Part shown: piece by piece, positions 58,013 to 64,000 of the stretch
Numbering within the stretch: the stretch's first letter is position 1
How the letters are laid out: the number at the start of each line of letters is the position of its first letter
NCBI RefSeq assembly: GCF_009739465.1
Contig: NZ_WHOM01000065.1
Span: forward strand, 182,293 to 246,292
DNA: 64,000 nt
Source: Streptomyces apocyni
GTDB taxonomy: Bacteria; Actinomycetota; Actinomycetes; Streptomycetales; Streptomycetaceae
Direction of reading: 5' to 3'
Translations under genes and position numbers: made by a program
Notes under the pieces: model-generated
The model's input: the letters and a program-made list of their open reading frames with translations, nothing else
What the model was told of the DNA's origin: nothing
Database searches by the model: none

Positions 58013-58316
58013 CCTCTATCGGCTCCGCGCACGCGGGGACGCGGTGGGCCACGAGCAGCGCGGGGCGCGCTATGCCGTGGTGCTGCAGACCGAGGCGCTC
58101 AACACATCCACGCTTGTCGTGGCGCCGACTTCGACCAGTGCCGGTCCGGGGCTGCTGCACCCCAAGCTCGACATGAACGGCACGGCGACGGTCGTGCTGG
58201 TAGAGCAGATGGCCGCTGTCGATCCCGACCGATTGGGGGAGTTCGCGGGCCGGGTCGACCCTGAGGAGTGGGCGGACATCGAGCACGCGGTGAAACTCGT
58301 GCTCGGGCTGCTCTGA
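58002..58316 (+). CDS. MazF/PemK-type endoribonuclease toxin
   Basis: A 104-residue toxin starting at GTG 58002. The fold markers are RGDLYRL near the start, QRGARYAVVLQTEALNTSTL (with the RP/RY-type active-site strand) and the conserved VLVEQMAAVDPDRLGEF. MazF enzymes cut mRNA at short sequences; the recognition site is unknown. With the preceding antitoxin it forms a complete module, next to but not part of the nrd locus. Confidence 0.88.
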   Translation: MRGDLYRLRARGDAVGHEQRGARYAVVLQTEALNTSTLVVAPTSTSAGPGLLHPKLDMNGTATVVLVEQMAAVDPDRLGEFAGRVDPEEWADIEHAVKLVLGLL

Positions 58317-58357
58317 CGGCGTCTTCTCAGGCGAATGGGTCCCGGCCTGGAGCCGTG

Positions 58358-58873
58358 CTACCAGGTCAGCTCGTAGGTGATCAGGCTGACGAGGCCGGGG
58401 ACCGGCTCCCAGTCGCGGTCCGGTGTCCGTACGAAGCCGAGCCGCTCGTAGACGCGGTGCGCGGCGTGCATCGAGCGCTGGGTGGACAGGGTGATGCCGG
58501 TGCACCCCGCCGCCCGGGCCCGCTCCAGGCAGGCGCGTACCAGCGCCTCACCGACCCCTCGCCCCCGCGCGGCGGGGTCCACGGCCAGCATCCGGAACTC
58601 GGCCTCGCCCGGCCGGGCTATCTCCGCCAGGGGTGTCCCGGCCACCGCGAAGGTGACGGTACCGAGGGGCGGCGCCGTGCCGTCCGGCCCGTGGCCGTCC
58701 ACGGCGACCAGCACCTCGGCCTTCGCCGCCCGCGAGGCCACATCGCGCAACCGGTCCAGATACGGGTCGTCCGCGCCGAAGTCCAGATGACCGTCCTGGA
58801 GGTAGGCCTGCGCGGTGAGATCACCGAGCGCCTCGTACTCCTTGGCCCGCGCCGGTCTGATCGTGAAGTCCAT
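58358..58873 (-). CDS. GNAT-family N-acetyltransferase
   Basis: A 171-residue acetyltransferase. The acetyl-CoA site is AVDPAARGRGVGEALVRACL (R-G-x-G-x-(G/A)), followed by ITLSTQRSMHAAHRVYERLG. No substrate-specific feature is seen. ATG 58873 is the first good start; CACACT seven bases upstream is a weak possible -10. Confidence 0.87.
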   Translation of the reverse strand: MDFTIRPARAKEYEALGDLTAQAYLQDGHLDFGADDPYLDRLRDVASRAAKAEVLVAVDGHGPDGTAPPLGTVTFAVAGTPLAEIARPGEAEFRMLAVDPAARGRGVGEALVRACLERARAAGCTGITLSTQRSMHAAHRVYERLGFVRTPDRDWEPVPGLVSLITYELTW

Positions 58874-58900
58874 GATGCGCAGTGTGCCGCATGGGTGTGA

Positions 58901-58950
58901 CAGTGGGCCGCTGGTTTCTTCCCCCGGGGGAGGAGGCCAGCGGCCCACTG
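58901..58950. terminator. Large hairpin at the end of the cstA-ybdD operon
   Basis: Fourteen-base arms CAGTGGGCCGCTGG and its complement, with a second GC stem inside, lie just beyond ybdD (leftward). It also lies immediately upstream of the GNAT gene. Confidence 0.75.
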
Positions 58951-58958
58951 GCGTGGAG

Positions 58959-59189
58959 TCAGCAGCAGCGGAAGCCCTCGCGGGGGTCGCTGCCGTGGCC
59001 GTCGGCCCGGCGCCGCTCGAAGGTTCCGCGGTCGAGTACCGGGGCGTCCGGGTGTTCGCGGCGGGCGCGCTCGACGTAGCGGTCGTAGGCGTTCTCGCCG
59101 GTGAACTCGCGTACGTACCACCACAGTCGGGCCAGCGCCCGGCGTGGTGCGGCGGCGGTGGCGGCGGTGTTGGCGGTGGTGGCGTTCAT
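58959..59189 (-). CDS. YbdD/YjiX-family small protein
   Basis: A 76-residue protein of the YbdD/YjiX family, always paired with CstA-type transporters. Family features: WWYVREFTGENAYDRYVE and the C-terminal REGFRCC, with a terminal Cys pair. Its ATG overlaps the cstA stop (ATGA). It is thought to assist the transporter. Confidence 0.88.
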   Translation of the reverse strand: MNATTANTAATAAAPRRALARLWWYVREFTGENAYDRYVERARREHPDAPVLDRGTFERRRADGHGSDPREGFRCC

Positions 59190-61480
59190 CGGGCGGGCTC
59201 CTGTTCGCCGGTTCGCTGCTCGGGGATGCCGCCGCCCGGGCCGAGACCCGCGGCCGCGAGTTCGGCCTTCTCCTCCTTGGTCGCGACCAGACCGTCCGGG
59301 GCGATGATCTGGGACTCCTCGTACGGGGCCTCGTGGGTTGCGGCAGTCTCCGGGTTCCGGATGGCCTTCACACAGACCCGTACGGCATCGGCCATCACGA
59401 CGATGATCAGCAGGGCGAAGACGGCCGAAAGGGTGCCCTGGACCGTGGTGTTGGTGACGATCGTCTCCAGGTCCTCGAGCTCCTTGCCGCTGAACTCCCC
59501 GGAGTCGATCTTGTCCTGATTCACCGCTCGCTGGCTGAAGAAACCGACGCGTGGGTCATCGGAGAACACCTTCTGCCAGCTGGCGGTGAGCGTGACGACC
59601 GCGTCCCAGACGAGCGGGACACCGGTCACCCAGGCCCACTTGAGCCTCCCGGACTTGATCAGCAGCACCGTACAGACGGTGAGGGCGACCGCCGCGAGCA
59701 GCTGGTTGGAGATGCCGAAGATCGGGAAGAGCTGGTTGATGCCGCCGAGCGGGTCGTGGACGCCGACCCAGAGGAAGTAGCCCCAGGCCACGACGACGGC
59801 GGCGCTGGTGAGGTAGACACCGGGCAGCCAGCCGACGTCGCGGAACTTGCCGAGTACGGGCTCGGCCCGGCCCAGCAGCCGACCCAGGCCCTCGGGCATC
59901 CAGGAGGCCCGCCGGGCCTTGCCCACCAGCGGCTCGGTGGTGCCGATGACCTCCTGGAGCATAAAGCGGCCGACCCGGGTGCCGGAGTCGATCGCGGTGA
60001 GGATGAACAGCACCTCGAACATGATGGCGAAGTGGTACCAGAAGGCCATCATCCCGGAGCCGCCGATGACGCCGGAGAAGATGCTGGCCACACCGAGCGC
60101 GAAGGTGGGTGCGCCACCGGTGCGGGAGAGGAGACCCTCGTCGTCCAGGTGCACCTGCCGGGCCGCCTCGGCCAGTTGGTCCGGTGTGATGCTGAAGCCC
60201 CACTGGCTGATCGTCTGCGAGACGGTCGCCAGATCGGCCCCGATGATGTTCGGCGGGGCGTTCATCGCGAAGTACAGGCCGGGGTCCAGGACACAGGCCG
60301 CGATCATCGCCATCACGGCGACCGAGGACTCCATCAGCATGCCGCCGTAGCCGATGGTGCGGACCTGGGTCTCCTTCTGGATCATCTTCGGTGTGGTGCC
60401 CGAGGAGATCAGGGCGTGGAAGCCGGAGAGGGCGCCACAGGCGATGGTGATGAAGACGAACGGGAAGAGCGACCCGGCGAAGACCGGCCCGTCACCGCGG
60501 CTCGCGAAGTCGGTGACGGCGTCCATCTTCATGCCGGGCAGCGTGAAGAGGATGCCGAGCGCCAGCATCCCGATGGTGCCGATCTTCATGAAGGTGGAGA
60601 GGTAGTCGCGGGGCGCGAGCAGCATCCACACCGGCAGTACGGAGGCGACGAAGCCGTAGATGACCAGCCAGATCACCAGAGTCGACTTGTCGAGAGTGAA
60701 GGCGCTCGCCCAGCTCGACTCGGCCACCCAGCGGCCCGCGACGATGGCGAGCATCAGCATGCCGACGCCGAGCAGCGAGACCTCGGCCACCCGGCCGGGG
60801 CGCAGCCAGCGCAGATAGATGCCCATGAAGAGGGCGATCGGGATGGAGAGTGCGGTGGAGAAGGTGCCCCAGGCCGACTCGGCCAGGGCGTTGAGCACCA
60901 CCAGGGACAGCACCGCGATCAGGATGATCATGATGGAGAAGACCGCGATGAGACCGGCGATACCGCCGATCGGGCCGATCTCCTCGCGGGCGATGCGGCC
61001 CAGCGACTTGCCATCGCGACGGGTGGAGAAGAACAGGACCACCATGTCCTGCACCGCGCCCGCGAAGATCACCCCGACGACGATCCAGATGGTGCCGGGC
61101 AGATAGCCCATCTGGGCGGCCAGCACCGGGCCGACCAGCGGACCGGCTCCGGAGATGGCGGCGAAGTGGTGCCCGAGCAGCACCCGGCGGTCCGTCGGGT
61201 GGAAGTCGACGCCGTCGGTGAGGCGTTCGGCCGGAGTGGCCCGGGTCCGGTCGGCCTTGAGTACCCGGTACTGGATGAACTTGGAGTAGAAGCGGAAGCC
61301 GATCGCGTACGAGCCGAGCGCGGCGGCGACCATCCAGGCGGCGGAGACCTCCTCGCCCCGGGCGAGGGCGAGCATGGCCCATCCGAGACCGGCGACCACC
61401 GAGACCGTCGCCCAGACAGCGATCGATTTCGGAGTCATGGGGCGGCGTTGTGTGGTTTTCGGTGGTGCTGTCTCAGCCAT
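59186..61480 (-). CDS. cstA: CstA-family carbon-starvation transporter
   Basis: A 764-residue membrane protein with about 16-18 helices. CstA signature segments are GHHFAAISGAGPLVGPVLAA, GVIFAGAVQDMVVLFFSTRR, and FPIFGISNQLLAAVAL. The family takes up pyruvate or peptides when carbon is short. The last 60 residues are a cytosolic Glu/Ala-rich tail. The upstream region has an inverted repeat (61500-61542) that may bind a regulator. Confidence 0.92.
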   Translation of the reverse strand: MAETAPPKTTQRRPMTPKSIAVWATVSVVAGLGWAMLALARGEEVSAAWMVAAALGSYAIGFRFYSKFIQYRVLKADRTRATPAERLTDGVDFHPTDRRVLLGHHFAAISGAGPLVGPVLAAQMGYLPGTIWIVVGVIFAGAVQDMVVLFFSTRRDGKSLGRIAREEIGPIGGIAGLIAVFSIMIILIAVLSLVVLNALAESAWGTFSTALSIPIALFMGIYLRWLRPGRVAEVSLLGVGMLMLAIVAGRWVAESSWASAFTLDKSTLVIWLVIYGFVASVLPVWMLLAPRDYLSTFMKIGTIGMLALGILFTLPGMKMDAVTDFASRGDGPVFAGSLFPFVFITIACGALSGFHALISSGTTPKMIQKETQVRTIGYGGMLMESSVAVMAMIAACVLDPGLYFAMNAPPNIIGADLATVSQTISQWGFSITPDQLAEAARQVHLDDEGLLSRTGGAPTFALGVASIFSGVIGGSGMMAFWYHFAIMFEVLFILTAIDSGTRVGRFMLQEVIGTTEPLVGKARRASWMPEGLGRLLGRAEPVLGKFRDVGWLPGVYLTSAAVVVAWGYFLWVGVHDPLGGINQLFPIFGISNQLLAAVALTVCTVLLIKSGRLKWAWVTGVPLVWDAVVTLTASWQKVFSDDPRVGFFSQRAVNQDKIDSGEFSGKELEDLETIVTNTTVQGTLSAVFALLIIVVMADAVRVCVKAIRNPETAATHEAPYEESQIIAPDGLVATKEEKAELAAAGLGPGGGIPEQRTGEQEPAR

Positions 61481-61499
61481 GCGGTGCTTCCGTCCCCTA

Positions 61500-61542
61500 G
61501 ATCACCTGTTCACATGTGGCGTGTGATACCCACATGGTGATC
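61500..61542. promoter_or_regulatory. Interrupted inverted repeat upstream of cstA
   Basis: GATCACC and ATGTGG (split by seven bases) match CCACATGGTGATC on the other side. It contains GTGTGATACCCAC, loosely like a Crp half-site pair. Operator function is only a guess. Confidence 0.35.
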
Positions 61543-61580
61543 AGGAAATCTAAGGCGGCGGCCCCCGTGCGCGAAACCCC

Positions 61581-62357
61581 TTAGTCGAGAGGGCGTTGCA
61601 GCCGCGCGACGAACTTGTAGCGGTCGCCGCGGTACACCGAGCGCACCCACTCCACGGGACTGCCCCCGGCGTCCAGTGAGTGCCGGGACAGCATCAGCAT
61701 CGGCAGCCCGACGTCGGTGCCGAGCAGCCCGGCCTCGCGGGGCGTGGCCAGCGAGGTCTCGATGGTCTCCTCGGCCTCCGCGAGGCGGACGTCGTACACC
61801 TCGGCGAGTGCCGTGTAGAGCGAGGTGTACTTGACCAGCGAACGGCGCAGCGCCGGGAAGCGCTTGGCTGAAAGGTGGGTGGTCTCGATCGCCATCGGCT
61901 CTCCGCTGGCCAGGCGCAGCCGCTCGATGCGGAGCACCCGTCCACCGGTCGAGATGTCCAGCAGCCCGGCCAGGGTGTCGTCGGCCGTGATGTAGCCGAT
62001 GTCCAGGAGTTGCGAGGTGGGCTCGAGGCCCTGGGCCCGCATGTCTTCCGTGTACGAGGTGAGTTGCAGCGCCTGGGACACCTTGGGCTTGGCCACGAAG
62101 GTGCCCTTGCCCTGGATGCGCTCCAGGCGGCCCTCGACGACGAGCTCCTGGAGGGCCTGGCGCACGGTGGTACGCGAGGTGTCGAACTCGGCGGCCAGCG
62201 TGCGCTCGGGCGGGACCGGGGTGCCCGGGGGCAGCGTTTCGGTCATCTCCATCAAGTGCCGCTTGAGGCGGTAGTACTTGGGAACGCGCGCGGTGCGGTG
62301 GGCCCCCGCGGGCTCGGCCGCGGACGCGGCCTGAGCTTTGCCCGTCTCGGTACCCAT
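61581..62357 (-). CDS. dasR: GntR-family global regulator DasR
   Basis: A 258-residue GntR/HutC regulator. The N-terminal winged helix has PVPPERTLAAEFDTSRTTVR and ALQELVVEGRLERIQGKGTF; the effector domain has YTEDMRAQGLEPTSQLLDIG and WVRSVYRGDRYKFVARLQRP. From SRTTVRQ to GYITADD it agrees almost fully with S. coelicolor DasR as I remember it. DasR represses chitin and N-acetylglucosamine genes and is released by glucosamine 6-phosphate. The N-terminal 28 residues are variable. Divergent from dasA. Confidence 0.95.
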   Translation of the reverse strand: MGTETGKAQAASAAEPAGAHRTARVPKYYRLKRHLMEMTETLPPGTPVPPERTLAAEFDTSRTTVRQALQELVVEGRLERIQGKGTFVAKPKVSQALQLTSYTEDMRAQGLEPTSQLLDIGYITADDTLAGLLDISTGGRVLRIERLRLASGEPMAIETTHLSAKRFPALRRSLVKYTSLYTALAEVYDVRLAEAEETIETSLATPREAGLLGTDVGLPMLMLSRHSLDAGGSPVEWVRSVYRGDRYKFVARLQRPLD

Positions 62358-62693
62358 GCTGTGCCCACCCGTCTCCCGGCCACCGCCCCTCACCGACGCG
62401 CTACGCGCGGCTCCTTCTTCGGGCTGCTGTGCTGCTGCCGTCACCGGCTCCTCCGTCTGTCGCGGCTCACATGGTGGCACGGTCGGCCCGGGACCGGTCG
62501 ACCTCACTCAGGTGTCGGTCCGATAACGGGATCTGGGACCCCTCTTATACACCCTTGACACCCCTAAAGGTCTAGGCCAAGCTCCCGGTACTGGTCTAAA
62601 CCATTAAAGACCAGGTCCCAGCCCCACGGGCAGTACTTCGCGTATGTCACCGCGGTGGGCAGGGGGGTTGCTCGTTTCCCTGAGGAGGGTGAC
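62358..62693. promoter_or_regulatory. dasR-dasA intergenic region with DasR operators
   Basis: Two dre-like sites: ACTGGTCTAAACCATT (62590-62605), close to the consensus ACTGGTCTAGACCAGT, and a weaker AAGGTCTAGGCCAA (62567-62580); AGACCAGGT (62608-62616) may be a third half-site. TTGACA (62554-62559) is a possible -35 for dasA. The dasA leader between 62620 and 62680 shows nothing else. Confidence 0.75.
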
Positions 62694-63980
62694 ATGAAGC
62701 GCAAGCTCGTAATCGCGGTCGGTGTCGCGGCCATGATGACCGGTATCGCGGCCTGTGGCGGCGACAGTGACGCCGAGGGTGCCAAGGACAAGGACGGCAA
62801 CAAGGTCCTCAAGGTCTGGGTGATGGACGGGTCGGCCCCCGACGCCTGGATCAAGGAAGTCAACAAGGAGTTCGAGGCCAAGCACGAGGGTGTCAAGGTC
62901 GAGGTCGAGGAACAGAAGTGGAACGGCATCCAGGAGAAGGTCACCACGGCCCTCTCCGAGGACACTCCGCCGGACGTCATCGAGCTGGGTAACACCCAGA
63001 CCGCTGGCTACGCGGCCACCGAGGGCCTCGCCGACCTGACCGGTGACAAGGACAAGCTCGGCTACGACGGCTGGAACAAGGGCATGGTCGCGTCGGCCGA
63101 GCTCGACGGCAAGCTCTACGCCGCCCCCTGGTACGCCGCCAACCGCGTCGTGATCTACGACAAGAAGATCTTCAAGGACGCCGGCGTCGAGGCGCCCACC
63201 ACCCGCGAGGAGTGGCTGGACGGACTGAAGAAGATCAAGAAGTCCAACGACAAGGCCCAGCCGATCTACCTGCCGGGCCAGAGCTGGTACGTCTTCGCCG
63301 GGCTTCTCTGGGACGAGGGCGGCGACCTCGCCACCCAGGACGGCGATAAGTGGAAGGGCGGCCTGGCCACCGACGAGGCGGCCAGTGCGATGAACTTCTA
63401 CAAGGAACTGCAGTCGCTGTCCAAGGCGCCCAAGGACAAGGACGAGGCCACCCCGCAGCAGTCCACGGACATCGTGCCCAAGGGCAACGTCGCGTCCTGG
63501 ATCGGCCTCGGCTGGGAGGCCGGGGGCGCGGTCGCCGCCATCGAGAAGGCGGGCGGCAAGGCTGACTTCGGCTACTTCCCGATCCCGGGCAAGACGGCCG
63601 ACAAGCCGGGCAGCGTCTTCCTCGGCGGCTCGAACCTCGCCATCGCCGAGCGCTCCAAGCACAAGGACCTGGCCAAGGAGTGGCTGGCCCTGGCCGCAGG
63701 CAAGAAGCAGATGGCCAAGTACAGCGAAGAGGTCGCCGGCGGCCTGCTGCCGAACAACGACGACGCGCAGTTCACCCCGGAGGCGGGCTCCTTCGCCGAG
63801 GCCATGGCCAAGTCCGCGGTCTCCGGCAAGGTCACCCCGGTCACCCCGGGCTGGGCGAACGTCGAGACCGAGCCCAACCCGGTCAAGGAATACATGAGCA
63901 AGGTGCTCAAGGGCGAGGACCCGAAGAAGGCCGGCGAGGCGGCCGACAAGGTCATCAACGAGCGCATCAACAGGAAGTAA
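62694..63980 (+). CDS. dasA: Chitobiose/GlcNAc-type ABC transporter binding lipoprotein DasA
   Basis: A 428-residue solute-binding lipoprotein. The signal peptide has KRK, a hydrophobic stretch and lipobox GIAAC, so Cys21 is lipidated. The mature protein has LKVWVMDGSAPDAWIKEVNK and QKWNGIQEKVTTALSEDTPP, typical of family 1 sugar-binding proteins. In S. coelicolor DasA brings in chitobiose with DasB/DasC. TGAGGAGG precedes ATG 62694. The permease genes would lie beyond the window. Confidence 0.93.
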   Translation: MKRKLVIAVGVAAMMTGIAACGGDSDAEGAKDKDGNKVLKVWVMDGSAPDAWIKEVNKEFEAKHEGVKVEVEEQKWNGIQEKVTTALSEDTPPDVIELGNTQTAGYAATEGLADLTGDKDKLGYDGWNKGMVASAELDGKLYAAPWYAANRVVIYDKKIFKDAGVEAPTTREEWLDGLKKIKKSNDKAQPIYLPGQSWYVFAGLLWDEGGDLATQDGDKWKGGLATDEAASAMNFYKELQSLSKAPKDKDEATPQQSTDIVPKGNVASWIGLGWEAGGAVAAIEKAGGKADFGYFPIPGKTADKPGSVFLGGSNLAIAERSKHKDLAKEWLALAAGKKQMAKYSEEVAGGLLPNNDDAQFTPEAGSFAEAMAKSAVSGKVTPVTPGWANVETEPNPVKEYMSKVLKGEDPKKAGEAADKVINERINRK

Positions 63981-64000
63981 CCAGCTGCGGGGTGGTGCGG

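Noticed and set aside
59144..61540. Antisense frame of 798 codons opposite cstA
   Set aside because: Gly/Asp/His/Gln-rich shadow of a well-supported membrane protein gene.
1..64000. CRISPR arrays, insertion sequences, prophage or known defence islands
   Set aside because: No spaced direct repeats of CRISPR type, no transposase or integrase, and no restriction, BREX or CBASS genes are visible.

Overview
This window looks like a piece of a Streptomyces (or very close streptomycete) chromosome. The G+C content is very high with strongly GC-biased third codon positions, start codons are often GTG or TTG, and the markers are lineage specific: SigR/RsrA, WblC, DasR/DasA, mycoredoxin, AdnA/AdnB and initiator tRNAs. 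Nothing in it looks like a phage, plasmid or insertion sequence. It reads as core chromosome with one small toxin-antitoxin module.

Layout. (1) 1-3120: the start of a molybdate-type HTH/TOBE protein cut by the window edge, then a large membrane protein with an MprF/UPF0104 flippase-like part and a pseudokinase-like middle. (2) 3249-19454: a DNA-repair and redox island: alkyltransferase-like protein, AdnA, a lipoprotein, AdnB, M20 dipeptidase, NudC, an OsmC protein, mycoredoxin, UvrD2, and WblC with a long regulated leader, followed by two tiny proteins. (3) 19489-32449: ABC1-family kinase, an orphan ThiF-like protein, a YgjP-type metallopeptidase, three AIM24 proteins in a row (the first fused to TerD), a Nudix hydrolase, a zincin-like protein, an SDR protein, MoaE, a small membrane protein, a PDZ-Lon protease and a PPA1309-family protein. 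(4) 32584-38183: a UPF0182 membrane protein and a Sel1-repeat protein sitting between two identical initiator tRNA genes. (5) 38320-47844: Fur-type regulator with catalase, CBS protein, HisN, TetR with an SMR transporter, RsgA, AroA, M50 peptidase, SRAP protein and a hydrolase. (6) 47907-53888: SigR/RsrA, two HD-domain membrane proteins, a TPR-like protein and peptide deformylase. (7) 53962-58316: class Ia ribonucleotide reductase under a cobalamin riboswitch, and a MazEF-type module. (8) 58358-63980: GNAT protein, YbdD/CstA, DasR and DasA.

How it fits together. Much of regions 2 to 4 (ATL, AdnA, AdnB, NudC, Mrx1, UvrD2, WhiB7, ABC1, zincin, PDZ-Lon, UPF0182) matches, from memory, the gene content around Rv3193c-Rv3204 of Mycobacterium tuberculosis, so this is an old actinobacterial neighbourhood joining break resection, thiol redox control and antibiotic response. 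Thiol stress links two places: identical SigR-type promoter elements (GGGAAT-N18-GTT) stand before sigR itself and before mycoredoxin.

The most informative regulatory regions are the wblC leader (WhiB7-type promoter, a translated-looking 110-codon leader frame with a rare-codon cluster, and a terminator hairpin), the compact cobalamin riboswitch of nrdAB, the DasR operators between dasR and dasA, a perfect 12-bp inverted repeat between two divergent genes at 28408-28434, and at least nine genes whose -10 hexamer lies 6-7 bases before the start codon, which predicts leaderless mRNAs. No CRISPR array, BREX, or other clearly new multi-gene defence system is visible.
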